Positions 22,299-40,891 are shown, numbered from the stretch's first letter. The stretch is 64,000 nt of DNA from Balanoglossus misakiensis (GCA_040954595.2 CM082590.2:8370001-8434000); one strand, 5' to 3'. Numbers and translations are program-made. Notes: generated from the letters alone by a model not told the origin.

Positions 22299-25200
22299 AG
22301 TGATAGTGATAGTGATAGTGATAGTAATGATGATAAATGATGGTGGTGGTGGTTGTGGTAGAGATGGTGATAATGACAGCTTCACCTATGACATAATTTA
22401 CAATATCACTAACCGCATGCAGTTAAACTCATATTTTAATACCATCTGCTTTTAATTCACTTTCATCCAATTCTCGATTCGCGTACACATAGTCAGCTCT
22501 TCTGAGAAGAAAACATACAATTTTTATTTCCATTTTTATTTCCAGCAAAAACTACAGCACAAAGAGTACTCATCATATCACCACTTGGCCTAAATACATA
22601 TAACATGGAGACATTCTTGTTGGAAATTGAATTTTAGTCCAGACTAAAATTTAAATGTCGACAATAACACTATACTTTGAATGTATAACTTATTTGTTAA
22701 CAAGGTGAATACTTAAGGATGTACGCGCAGAACATAAACCGGAAGCAGTGCGCGCCCGGTCTTTTTCCCATAGGATTACATTGAAAATTGCTAGAAAACA
22801 AACTTCTACTATTGTCATTTTCACGAAATTTTACACATAGCTCAGTCCAGCAAATATAAATTCATTGGTCAAATAAAATATAGGGGTCACCGCGCTCTAT
22901 TTTGAGATAAATTGCGTCAAAAATTTTGCCCATAGACAAACCATTGGTGAAAAATGCTGAGTCAGCAGTTTTCTTCTATTATCGACTAAATTCATGGCTC
23001 TGTATTTCAAAAACAAGCGCGGTGACCCATATATTTTATTACGGATTTTCATTATACATACAAAGGAGAATCCAAAAATCCACAATTAAAAAAAATGACA
23101 ATACTTTCAATTTTACTGAACGTACATCCTTAATTGGCATTTAGCAAGTATCAAAAGAAACTAGTTGTTCCATAGGCCAAAATAGTGAAATAAGACCAAC
23201 CTGTGTTTTGTCCGTCTAGATCTGACCATGCATGCGATGACGGCAACCAACACAATGACAGCCACGAACACGCCCACAGCGACTGCGACAACGATTACAC
23301 TATTCTGTGCGCCGGAAACTGCGTCTGCCTGTGGGGCAACTGAATGAGACAAGAGAATTAACACTGGATGTGATACAGAAAGTAAATACACGGATTCTAT
23401 CAGTCAACAGCTAAGTTTTGGGTAGGATAGAATTTTGGGTAGGTTCGCCTGAACTGTGTATCTGCTTCTTTGCTGTTTCCACAAACACACAATCAGCATT
23501 GCACTCGCAGTTCAAGTTGTTGTTTCCATGATTTTTTTAAACAAAAAACAATATACTTGGAACTTTGTTGAAATAAAGAAGTGAACTTCACAAGCTAAAT
23601 GTACCTTAATTGCAACGTGCATGTTTTGTGTGATTTGTCATAGATTAAGTACTTTCTATTTCTATAATTACCTTGTGATGTATTGGCAACACAATCTATT
23701 CCAGTACATCCTTCCATGCAATGGCAACTATCGGTACTTTCGTCGTAGACACACTTCCCTGTGCATCTAGTTTGTGATATTTGATTGAGAAAGAAAGTTG
23801 ATGATTGTCAATTCAGTATACATGTATTATTATTTGTCCAGCACGACACCAAGTGAAAGTAATTTGAGTTTCATGTTTGCTAAGTTGTCTGTCTGTCTGT
23901 CTGTCTGTTTGTCTATAGTGTACACAGTTAGTCATTGTAAAATAGTTCTTTAAAGGGACAAAGTCTCTTTCTTGCTGCCCTTTTTCCATTAGTTATATTT
24001 GATACGAGACACCGTTTATGGCGAGATTTTTACTCTCATATCCTATGGGATGGAAGTTGTGTGTGGTCGAACATTGATTCACTATATATCTACATGTAGA
24101 ATAAGATAAATGGGGTCTTCTATCAAAGATAATTAATGGAAAAAGGGCAGCGAGAGATACTTTATCCCTTTAAAGATATTCATTTTATACTTACTTGTCA
24201 GGACACTGGCAACTCGCATCGCTTTGACAAGATACACCATCTGGACAGGAGCACTTTCCTGTCACGTGATCGCATACTTCTAATTTCTCACAAAGGCAGA
24301 CATCGCTACAGCGGTCGCCATAGTAACCTTTCCCGCAGGGTTCGTCGCACCGGTCGCCTTTCCATCCGGGCGTGCACGCACAGGTTCTGTCCCGGGACAA
24401 ACAGGTGTATCCGTTGTAGCAGTGAAGGCATTTCTCCCGGCAGTAGTTCAAATCGATCCCGAAGAGCGTCTTCAAGTCGAATTTCACGTCGCACGTCGTG
24501 CAGTCGGCGCCCAGCCAACCGTCTTCGCACGCGCAGTCGTCGGGGTCGTCGTCCGCGCCGCAGCGACCGCGGTTGTAGCAGTCGCAGCGGTCCGTGCAGT
24601 CGTCGCCGTGGAAACCCGGGTCGCAGATGCACGCGCCGTCGCTCCGCCGGCAGGAGGCATCGTCCGGGCAATCGCAGACCCCCGTGCAATCTTCCCCGTA
24701 GAAACCAGGTTCACACGTGCAACCTTTGTACTGATCGCAGACGGCGTTTCCATGGCACGCGCAATCATTCTCGCAGAAGCGTCCGTGGTAACCATCCAGA
24801 CACGTGCAGCTAGAGCGAACCAAAGCCCCATCCCAGTCACAGAATCCACCATTTTCACAAGGGCACTCGACAGAACATGTTCTATCGAAATATCCACTCG
24901 GACAATCACATGACCCATCGGTTTTGTTGCACCTTCCCCCGTTCTCGCATAAACAGTCATACAGGCAGTCGTTTCCATAGAAACCGTCCGGACATTCTGA
25001 CCATTAAGAAATACATACAAAATTAGCATCAAAGGCACTGTACTTCAATTTGGTAATATATTACATTGTTATCAATTGTATGAGCCTCCCTTTATACCGG
25101 ATGTTGGCATTTTAATATGTTAATGAGCTTCCTTTTATACCGGATGTGGGCATTTTAATATGTTAATGAGCCTCCCTTTATACTGGATGTGTGCATTTTA

Positions 25201-26527
25201 ATATGTTAATGAGCCTCCCCATATACCCGATATGTGCATTTTAATACTATATTTAAATAGCAATATACTGCAGAATCCAATTCTTAGACTACTTGTACTG
25301 ATCATATGTACTTACCTATGCATGGCGATGGGATGCTGTCTCGATCTTCTTTGTGATAACCGTCACAACACCGATAAGCCCTGAAGAAGAAAATATTAAC
25401 ATTGGAATTAATAAATTAAAAAATGTATCTGTCATCTTAGGATAAGGTGAATACTGAATTATTTTGTCGATGAAGATATGCTATGAGTGGCAGCTATTGG
25501 GGCTTTAAGGTTTGTTAAATGAGCATTCGTTATACAGAAAGTACTAGCTGTGTTCATGATCGTGTCAGTAAGACATATCATCGCTTCTGCGAGTGAGAGA
25601 CACAAGGTTCAGCATGGGGAGTGTTTACTTGACCCAACGATCCACCTCAGTGATTATCACAGTCTGCTGCAAATTGTATGTAGGACAACCTGCATACACT
25701 AAATATATGTTGTGTTTGAGCTGTGTGTGCAGATATAACAATACACATCACCTTTGTGAATATGTTACGGTTATACCTGTGTGTTAAAATTTCATAGGTG
25801 TGTGTTTTGTTGCACAAAGACAGATTTTCCCAAAACAATTACAGTCATGCTTGCGGACAAGCAGACAAAGAAATAACTATATTGGACAAGCTGGCAGACA
25901 GGTGGCTAGTTGGTTTCACAGCCGTAGGATTCATAGTCAGACAGACAATTAAATTGCCTGACACTGACAGTCCAGTACGTAAATAATAAACCAATAGACA
26001 CAAGCAGTTGGTAAAGGCAATTTAACATTTTTTACATTAGAAATCTACAAGTAACACTAGATTTCAGTGTTCCTGTTGCTTTTCAATCATTGAAATAAAA
26101 AAGGTAGAGTCAGTCGTGTGTATCGTTTAGCCTCAGGGTATTTTTGTCAAAGCAAACGTAAATGTATGATACAATGGTTAATAGATAACTTCATGAGCCG
26201 TATTTGTAGCATATCAGCCAACGTCACTATACATTTCAAATATTTGGTTTACAGAAATAGATTTGAACGAAAACTGACAGCTGTTTGTAGATTAGATCAC
26301 ACAATCTCAGGAAACCGGGTCTGGCTTCAGTAATCAACTCGAGGTGTCTCCTTGAACAGAACAAAGGTTACGGTTACAGGTGCTACTCACCATTCACTGT
26401 CTGAGATCTGATACCACGGACATGCGTTAGGGCTGTCCGGGAGAGCGCGGCCGGGCTGTGCGATCGTCAGCCCAAAATGTGACACACAGTAGACTACCAA
26501 AAGCATTGACGTGATAATTTTCTCCAT
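22146..26527 (-). CDS. Multi-EGF transmembrane receptor with short YxN tail, gene C
   Basis: Minus-strand exons 26527-26391 (signal peptide, MEKIITSMLLVVYCVSHFGL), 25380-25316 (AYRCCDGYHKEDRD), 24996-24195 (EGF repeats starting ECPDGFYGNDC), 23766-23672 (CTGKCVYDESTDSCHC, one more EGF-like unit), 23339-23201 (membrane span VIVVAVAVGVFVAVIVLVAV, then RSRRTKH), 22501-22443 and 22189-22146. The phases 2,1,2,1,2,1 close in frame to 446 residues. The cytoplasmic tail is about 40 residues and holds DYVYANREL; YAN fits the YxN pattern recognised by Grb2-type SH2 domains. It lies 9 kb from gene B with the PAN genes in between. EGF exon G+C is much higher than in genes A and B (around 24.3-24.8 kb), so it split off earlier. 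Confidence 0.88.
22237..22343. repeat. (GAT)n microsatellite
   Basis: GAT units followed by AGTGAT units, in the last intron of gene C on the plus strand. Confidence 0.9.
23946..24180. mobile_element. Complete TTAA-flanked inverted-repeat element (family 1)
   Basis: Starts TTTAAAGGGACAAAGTC and ends with the inverse (TATCCCTTTAAAG), about 235 bases, with long imperfect arms containing CTGCCCTTTTTCCATTA and its complement. It sits in an intron of gene C, next to the EGF exon. No reading frame: a non-autonomous element. Confidence 0.8.
25079..25250. repeat. 54-bp tandem repeat in gene C intron
   Basis: Three to four copies of a unit with GAGCCTCCCTTTATACCGGA and GCATTTTAATATGTTAAT, in the intron between the EGF exon and the CC-motif exon of gene C. 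Confidence 0.85.
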
Positions 26528-28337
26528 CGCGAGTTTGTCATTCAGGCCCGTCCGACGCGAGTATCGGGAGAGATGTGAGGGGGGACAGGCTGTTGTTAGA
26601 CTCTAGTACCCCATATCCGGGTGGTAAAGTCCACCTGTCCATATAGAGAGCTATACTCATAGCTCGCACAATGGCGGGATATAGTGTGGGCGTGATTTAT
26701 CTGAGTTTCTATATGTAGTAATTCATTGACTGGAGGAGAAACCTTGTTCTTTATTGTACGGTAGTCATTGTTTCAGTTGTTTAAGTTTTGGTTTCTATAC
26801 GACAGCTCAGAATGTTTGCCAATGCACAAAATCACGCTCCTCATACATTTGCACAAGAAAAAAGATCAATTTTCACCGTCCTTTTCGCGTTGGTAATTTA
26901 ACACTATTAGATCAAAATACACACACAAAGTCAAGAGCTGCTTTCCTCCTTCATATTAATCTAAATCCATGCTATGGTATTCTGACTGTTTCATGTGTTT
27001 ATTTAAACAATGGTGAAGGGCCCTGTACAACCACGATTGCCTGTAAACATATGTGTACACAGGGCAAGTGTTTTATCAGGGCAGTCATATAAGGATGTTT
27101 GTTCAATGCAATTGTGTCAGATAGAGGCTTGGATAGCCAGAGTTGTTCAGCAAGGACATCAAAAATGTCCACAGAAATTCCCTCTTGTTAAATAAATATG
27201 TGATTACCTGAAACAAATTTGTCCTCATTATTTGGGTTTTATGTTAGTTTCTTCTGATGACGTGTTCTTGATGTTCTGTTCGATGAAATATGCGACTCTA
27301 CTTATCACGACTTTACCTCACACCCTGTATATGGACATAAGGTCTGAATACTAGATGAAACAATTTATATAGAACTATTGTAAATCTCCACTGTTTTACT
27401 ACAGGGCTGACGCACCAATGGGTATGCTGAAAACACCACCACCAAAAATGGAAATGTTACTTTGACGTGATAATGAACAAGAATGATCACTTTATATGAT
27501 TCATGGTTTCGTTATTAGTTTCGCTACAGAACTGTGGTTTCGCATACTATAGAAACTGTGTCATTGAGGGGATTTCCGTTATACCGGCAAATTTCCATTA
27601 TCCCTCACAATTGCAGATGATTAACCACTTCAATGTACGGAACTCTAGTCAATGTTTAATGTACATGTAGTAATATTTGCCCATATATTAATTAAGTCAT
27701 TATACATTCATACGTACGTACGTATGAATGTATAATGACTTACGTACGTACGTACATAAATACATACATACATACATACTGTATCTGCATGTATACATGT
27801 GTGAATTTATATAGGTTGTCAAACTCATGTCAGCTAGTACGCCCTCTGACGATCAGTTGCTTCAACCTGCCACCCTACTGACCAAGTTTTATCGGTCGTG
27901 TTCATCTTTATTTAATACAGTATTACTTACAACACCTTCCATTCTGTGTGACAGGGCTAGTATACTGGCAGCCATAACAACAGCCCTGCCATATGCACAG
28001 ATTTAAGGTATGTCAATTGCTATGCAAACATGCTGTATGTTATTCTGTGCCAATTAAACAATATATCTGACCTAGAAATCAGGTTAAAGTGCAGGCTTAT
28101 TCGGGTCAGTCCAAAGTCGTTTCTTTAAAAGATAAAGGCTTGTGTTGCTATGAGAGACATCGTGTACTGATTTGTAAACGCTCTTGGATTTATAAACTGT
28201 CACTGTGTCAGTGACCTTTCTGGACCCTGAAAGTGGACGCTTTATTGGTTGTGTGAGCACATTGTCAAACTTTACACACGTTGTCAGACGTCTCACAGAG
28301 CCAGCTCTTACATAACTCACTCGCAACGGCTAACAGT
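26528..28337. other. Intergenic region between divergent gene C and the P450 gene
   Basis: The genes on either side point away from each other, so this 1.8 kb should hold both promoters. The only structure that stands out is a perfect palindrome at 27694-27741. The short reading frames here show no recognisable domain. Confidence 0.6.
27694..27741. repeat. Perfect 48-bp palindrome
   Basis: The 24 bases starting AAGTCATTATACATTC are followed directly by their exact reverse complement with no spacer; the centre is GTACGTAC. It is followed by a short degenerate CGTA/CATA run to about 27780. Confidence 0.95.
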
Positions 28338-33127
<4,790 letters not shown>

Positions 33128-34535
33128 TTTACCTGGCTAGATATGGCAATTAAAGGGACAAAGTCTCTCTCTCGCTGCCCATTTTCCATTAAAGGGACAA
33201 AGAATCAACATTCAACCACACACAAATTCCATCCCGTTTGTAGGATATGAGAGTAAAAATCTTGCCGAAATGAATAAACGGTAGAGAACGATTATTCATT
33301 TTGGCGAGCTTTTCACTCTCGTGTCTGCAAGTGGGATGGAAGTTGTGTGTGGTCGAAAGTTGATTGACTATATATCCACATGTAGAATAACATAAACGGT
33401 GTCTTGTATCAAACATTATTAATGGAAAAGGGCAGCAAGAGAGAGACTTCGTCCCTTTAAGATATGAGACACCATCAATGCAACCACTGGCGTATTTTAC
33501 TCAATTGTAACCCAACCATACTAGAAAACACCTTATCTACATCTGTGCTTTTTTCTTGGTGTTAGAAAGTGTTTTTGAATGTAAAATGACAGCCTTAAGA
33601 TTTTGACTTTATGCCTTCGAACCACAAATGCTATTTACAAAATTGATAAACATGCGAAGGTTTTACCCGCAACTTTAATGACACTCATTTTAAATGTAGA
33701 TTCTACCCTAACTTGACCTGAGCGTTGCCAAAGAGAGTTCAATACCCTTAATTGTGCATGCAAGCTATGAGCCTACCAGGCTTGCTGAGAAAAGTGACGT
33801 CCAAGCAGGTGACCCCATCAAGTCTATTACAGGAACATGTATGAACTTCTGTTGGTTGTAATTAAGCTATATTAGTTAGTTAGTGTCAAGGCAGGGTCAG
33901 TGATGTTTTGCAACAACACCTGCCATTGATATACACACATTCTGTATCAATTGAAGTGTTTAATCTGCACTTGTATTCCAGGGGTCATTTTCGTTCCCAC
34001 AGATGTTAAATCATTTATGTACTTAATGATGCAATTTGTTTTGCAATAAACATTCAGTAATGGGTTAACTTGTACATTCTTGTCACAAGCATGAGTCACC
34101 ATTTGCCTGGAGTTGTGAGAGTTGGTAAAACATTCGTTGGAGATCGCGTCTAATTTGAATCACACCATCATTTGTACACAGAAAATCAGAAATCAACATG
34201 GTTGATTGTTATCCTGTTCACTGAAGTCTGAAACATCTGAGAAGACTGACATTAATATGACAGTTTGACCCTTTCAAGCCTGGCTTTCTGGGAACGTATC
34301 TGAATTTCTCCTATATATAGGATATCCGGTCACAAAGGGTTAAATTGCGTTTCCCCCAAAAACCTAAACAAACTGGCCTTGTTTTCGCGTCATTCGTTGC
34401 CGATGGCGACAAGCTATGGAAGGGCGCCCTCTGTGTGAGAAAGTCGTATTGATCCATCTGGAGGAATACTTAACATTACACATGCGCTGATTAGCCTGCA
34501 TTAATTGCTTGCTTTTTGTTTGATACGGACAAAGC
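33128..34535. other. Intergenic region between the P450 and the TRPC-type gene
   Basis: Includes the P450 3' UTR and a family 1 element at 33151-33461 directly after the coding end. A candidate AATAAA lies near 34045. No exon seen before the short open exon at 34536. Confidence 0.55.
33151..33461. mobile_element. Family 1 inverted-repeat element, long copy
   Basis: Begins TTAAAGGGACAAAGTC and ends CTTCGTCCCTTTAA, about 310 bases, with a short internal rearrangement near 33190. It begins only about 25 bases after the P450 stop codon, so it lies in the 3' UTR. Confidence 0.75.
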
Positions 34536-37500
34536 ATGCTGGGTCACCACTCTGACAAGAAGAAACGGTCATTCACAGCTGAGGTAAGTGGATGGGTTTC
34601 TGAAAATCTATATTTCACATTCAGTTTCTTTATTATTTGTTGCCGCTGTTCAGTCCTGTGTTAAACACTTAATTTATTTCAGTGGAAACATTACTAAAGC
34701 CACAATTTTAAAACTACAAATACTTAAAGGTGGTAGCCTGTTAGATTCCCCAATTGTCCTAACATTCTTAGAATTATATTATTTACAATTTAAACAACGT
34801 TTCAAATGTTGGAAAGACAAATTTGACCTTAAATATTTTACAAACAAGTGGTAAATTTTACTCAGTTTCCTACACTCAGTCAAAGTCATACAGTACACAT
34901 AAATTTTAGATGTTCCGTTTGCATGACCAGGATTGATTAATGGTTTTCAAGTAATTTTTCTTTCTAAATCAGTTTTTCTGGATGGAAACAAATATTTTTC
35001 GGTATTATACATTTTGACAAAACATGATTAAAATTCATAGAAAGGCTTTTCCGTAGATATAGACATCAGAGAAAACATCACCACAAACCCTGCTGGTAGT
35101 CAGTGATTACCATGACAATAGCAGTCCTAAATCCTGTGGTTTTTATTCCACAAAACATTTTTTCAGCCATTTAAGGGATTATATCACAAAGCGAGATTTG
35201 TACATGTAATATTTGTGCACGTCTAAATTGGCATGTAGATCTGGGTAAAATATTAATTTGACGAAGAAAATTGTGATTAAAAATATGTTTTCACAACCGC
35301 AGAAGTTCATGACGTCATGCCTACCAGTAAAAATACATTTTCTGTGTACTTGTTTAGAAGGTTTAATAGTACATATAGCTGGGTCATTCTAACCTTCACG
35401 TGTCCTTCCCGATTTTACAAACACCGCGCAAAATATTTTGGTACGAGGTATTTTGGTTACTGTATTGCAAAGCTGGTACAAGCATAAACCAATGGCAATG
35501 GTAGACATGGACTTACTTCGGCCAAGGTTAATGTGAACTTACAGTCAAGGTTAAGCACCAGGTAATTAATGGATAGTTCTATAGAGACATTAATGACATA
35601 CATTGTTTTGTGTATAACACTAATTACACACCTTCATGCTATAAAGTCTTGATTAATTTATTCATTTTGGAGCAAGGATTGACTGTTAATTGAATTTAAA
35701 TTAAGTAAATGAGAACTGGATAAAATTACTTCCTACCAGTCTTAATCGCAACCAGTACATACTGTAAAACACTTTATTTTCATAGCGTGAAAAAAAAAAG
35801 TCGCGTAATTTTTTTTAAAGATACACGATGCAGTGAATGAAATAAGAGAACACAAAACTTAATACTCGCGAAACAGTGGCCTCTCTCGATATCGCAAAAA
35901 TTTCAACTCCCGAAAATAAAGTGTTTTACAGTAGGTACACACTTGCATCAGCTAAATAAGTTCTCTGCTTACTGTACAATATGGCAATGTAAAGTTTTGG
36001 TTACACAGATTGTTTTCATTAACTCTCACGTGACATTTATAGATAATCGCCATCTGCTCAACAGTATATATAACCTAACCATACAGAACAGCGGGTAGTT
36101 TCATTACTGTGTGTGGGTAATGTAAAAATAGAAGTGTGTTATACCATATGGTTATACTAAACGTACTTTAGCAGTCTTGGCCGGGTGTCACCAGCCAGTT
36201 CGATAGATGACTTTCCATCTGTTGCGAGATCTTGCAAGACTCTGTTAAGGGTCTTGTCAAAATCAAACAGTAGAGGGGTTATAATACTTGGTGTATCAAT
36301 GTTTTGTAGGACACTCATAATCTTAGCTAAGTACATTAATGTGCTACACGTCAAGCTTTTAGTGTATGTGTGTCTATATCTTGAATAGGTGCAGAGCTTA
36401 TAACCAAAGTTGAAACTTTTGCCCCCTTGGGTCCTGTCTAGTATGGTATTGGTACACATTATCCTCAAATATAAACTGCTAAGTCATGTACATGTATTAT
36501 TTATATAAAGTTTTGTCGTTGGTTTTAGTATTGCTAGTGCAGTCACCTTAATACTCGGGAACACACTACTAGAATTTTAATGCACCACCTGGAAATATGA
36601 CATCCAATGCAAAGCATAGGAAACCTGGAGCTGTGTCCCGTGAGATGGAAGAAGCCATGTTCTTTGAAGCAGTGGAACGAGGAGACACTGAGGCTGTTCA
36701 GCGAATTCTTAAGGTAGCGAATGTCAGAGGTCTTTACCATATCTCAACAAATCTCATCTTAGTTTTCTTCTAAAGTTCTATATGTACAATAATGCAAGAG
36801 AAGTATAGCTTATAATCACAAACAAATTGTTTATCAGTAATGAATCATACGATGTTAAGCTAAAGGTGGAAACAAATATGGGGCAGGATTTGCTCACTAT
36901 TTTTGAAACATCTGACATTACTTTGTGATATTTTGCCAGGAGTCCATTGAGAGAATGCCTCGGGTTTCCACTGCTCGAATTATTGTTTGTGTTGTCAACG
37001 GCAACCGTTCATGTTAACCTGATGTTTGACCTATAAATGGTTTTCTCTTTAAAACCTTCTATCACTTTCTTCATATTTGCGTGGCGTCAGAGTGGAAGGG
37101 TGCATGTTGACCTCATGGTTAAAAAACAGCACTTGCCCTCTACTGCACTGCACATAGCTGCTATACAAGACGATTACCGAATGATACAGTTGCTGCTATG
37201 TCATGGGGCTCAACCTTTAGCAGAAATAACCTCGGACAAAGGTATATGTATATTTTACTATGCAGAAGACACAACCGCCTTAAATCTGCATTAGTGCAAT
37301 ATAGAGTGAAACCTGTCTGAACCGAACACCGCAGGGACTGAAGAAATTGTTCGGTTTGCAGAGGTGTCCTGTTTATAGAGGTTCGTTTAACATGTGGTTC
37401 TATGTCAATGGGACGGGAAAATGTGTTCAGTATAGACAGGTTTCCAGATTAGACAGGGTTCGGTTTAGACACATAAGAAACCTACTGTACAATATGTGAC

Positions 37501-38054
37501 TTATGATCAAGTTCGCGAAATCAATTGCAAAACAGTGTCGCAGATGGTAGAACAACACCTTCCCTTTAAGTACATGTACTGCAAAGTGATATTCCTACCC
37601 CCGGGCCAGTAATATTGTACCCACAACTTTTTATACAGGCAACATGAACAATAAATATCTGCCCTAAATACATTGTATATTTCACCATTTCAGGCAAAGA
37701 TGAGGGTATCTTGGAATCCAGGTACAGAATGGCCGTATGTCGTGCACTTTCGAGTCCAGCTTATATCATGTTTTACAGCGAAGATCCAATTTCTCGGACA
37801 TTTGATCTGAGTGAACGATTAACAGCGTTATCTGAGAGGCCAGACAACCGGGATACTTGTAAGGTATTAACCCTTTCACCTCCAGTTTTCTATTTAGTGG
37901 TCCAAGTTTACCATAGAGAACAAAAGGTTTGGACTGAACCATGTTGGTGAAAGGTATTAATTTAAAATCACTGGTAGGCAATGGAAATTGAGGCACTGAT
38001 AGTGGGATTGATTATATTGGTTGTGCTGTTGATGGAGGTTGTGATGGTTGATGG

Positions 38055-38096
<42 letters not shown>

Positions 38097-38112
38097 CGTA
38101 GACGATGGCAAC

Positions 38113-38144
<32 letters not shown>

Positions 38145-40608
38145 CGTAGACGACGGCAACGATGATGATGATGATCTGGACGCAACCTCTGTTTGTTTTT
38201 TTTAAAAAGGAATAAAAGTGTTTTCTCTTCACAGGAATTCTATGACAACTTAGTGGCGAAGTGTAAATCATTGTCATGCAGACTGCTGGAACTCAGTCAC
38301 ACAACAGATGAGGTTCACGCCTTACTGACGGACAACAATGAGACTGATGTACAAAACAGTTATTCTTGCAGTGGTATTTGCAGAGGAAATGGGTATCGTT
38401 TGTTGGAGAGGGCATTAGATGCTGATCACAAAGAGGTGAGAATTTGAAGTTCTTTGGACTACGTCTCATTTACATTTTGTTGTATTCATTAGTGTGTGTG
38501 TCTTCATCATTGTAAATACAGTCGAGCCTGTGGCCAGTCAAGGGACTTTCCTAAACTGGCCTTTATAGACGGGTGGCCTTTATTGACAGGTCAGTTACTG
38601 CTCATGTAAATTGCACAGGGACTGTAACAAAGTGGCCACTATATAGAGGTGGTCACTAACAGATTTTTGACTGTATGGGATTTTTCATTTCCTGAAATAA
38701 AGTTTAATAAAAATAATATAATTAACTGGTTTTTCCCCCTTTGTTTTGCCTATCTGTAGTTCGTAGCTCATCATTATTGCCAGAAGCTGTTAAAAATGGA
38801 ATGGTCCAAAGGACAGCCTATTTGGTCCAAGCGGGGAGGATGGCTGTGGTCTTTGCTGTATGTTATGTATGCTCTCCTTGTGTTTGGGGTTCTTCAAGTT
38901 CCTCTTGGTGTGGTGTACTTGTTTACTCCTTGTTTTCCGGGATGGAGTTTCTTCCGGAGTCCCCAGAGCCGATTCCTCATGAATGCGCTGTCGCAAGCAC
39001 TTTTCCTGTGTCTTGTTCTCGCCTACGACATGGACGCATTCAGTTTGTCGGATTCAAACGAAGCGGAGTTGGATGTTCTGGCGCTGATGATCGCCACCAT
39101 GGCTGTGAGCTTCGTGGTGCGGGATCTGGAAAAAGCCTGCAGGACTGGCCTCTGTGCGTACTTTGGGAACTTTCTGAACATCGTGGACCTAGCAGCTAAG
39201 GTCTCCTTCGCGGTCGTGTACGCCCTCTACAGTTCTTCATCCGAGCTGCGCGACGGCCCCCCATCCATCTACCTCAACACTCTCTCTGCCATTGCTCTTA
39301 TCCTCGCCGGTCTGCGATACTTGGAGAACTTCTACCTCACCGAATTCGTCGGGCCCATGCTGATGCACTTCGCCAACATGACCGGCGACGTTCTACGATT
39401 CCTTTTCATCTTTGCATTCGTCAGTATGACGTTTGTCTTCGGATTACACTATTTATACAACGACGCCAGTGACCAGACATCGTTCGGAGTGTAAGTCTAT
39501 ACCGGGGGGTATATGTCCCTATTTTCATGAACAATAAATTTTCGTGAACTTTGCGAGAGCTAAAAAACGCTATAATATATAATCACCAAAATAATAATGT
39601 GTACCGGTACAAAAGAATGTTTTTCAGATATAAGAGAACGTGAAACTTAATCGTTGCGGAATAGTCACCTCTGTTGATATCACAGAAATTTTCTGTTGCG
39701 AAAATTTCCCATTTTACAATATTTGCCCCAATATATACAGCCTTTTCAATATACACAGCGCACCCTCAAGCAGCCATCTTGAATTTGAACTCAAAGTGAG
39801 GCTAATAGGGAAAATTGACCAATCACACCAAGGGGATTTCCCAACTGGCCTCACTTTGAGTTCAAATTCAAGATGGCTGCATTCGGGAGCTGGAGTCCCC
39901 ATTTTTTCATAATAGTTTGTCCATGGGCAAAACATTTAATGAAGGTATCTCAAAATAAAGTGCGATGACTCACATACAAGATTATTCAGCTAATGAAGTT
40001 GGCGCAATTTACCGGTTTATATTCTGCGCGCATACTGTAAAACACTTTTTTTTCGCGAGTCAAAATTTTCGCGATATCGAGAGAGGCCACTGTTACGCGA
40101 GTATTAATTTTCGCGTTTTCACACATTGTTCTTTCACAACTATATGTACGCGAGTCTATTTTCGCGTGTTTATGGCTCTCGCGTATTTAGCGTAAATGCT
40201 CGCGAAAATAAAGTGTTTTACAGTATCCTGAATTATTTTTTTTTATATCTGACTTCCAGGATTGGGTCGGCTATCGCTGTGCTGCTAGGCACGGTGTTTG
40301 GCAACACTCTGGGAGCAAGTTCCATGGTGGTCGTTCTGCAGTCAAACGATACTGGTGTTACAAGCGATAAAATCGAAGATGTGTCGATGTTCTTTTCGCA
40401 GACGGGTTTCACGTTGTATTCACTATTCTGTTTGATTTGTGTCATTGTGCTTGTCAACCTCTTCATTGCAATCATGTCGGACACATATGCCAGATTGCAA
40501 GTAAGTATCATTTTTCTGTCATTATCATCATCATCATCATCATCATCATGTTCATTTTCATCATCATCATGTTCATTTTCATCATCATCATCATCATCAT
40601 CATCATCG

Positions 40609-40653
<45 letters not shown>

Positions 40654-40661
40654 CTATCATT

Positions 40662-40702
<41 letters not shown>

Positions 40703-40708
40703 TTTCAC

Positions 40709-40762
<54 letters not shown>

Positions 40763-40813
40763 TCTCATCATCATTTTCACCATCATCATCCTCATTCTCA
40801 TCATCATTTTCAC

Positions 40814-40891
<78 letters not shown>

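Noticed and set aside
36157-36468. Minus-strand frame with LNRVLQDLATDGKSSIELAG
   Set aside because: Looks protein-like, but no domain was recognised, no splice partner found, and it lies in the proposed first intron of the TRPC gene. Left unannotated.
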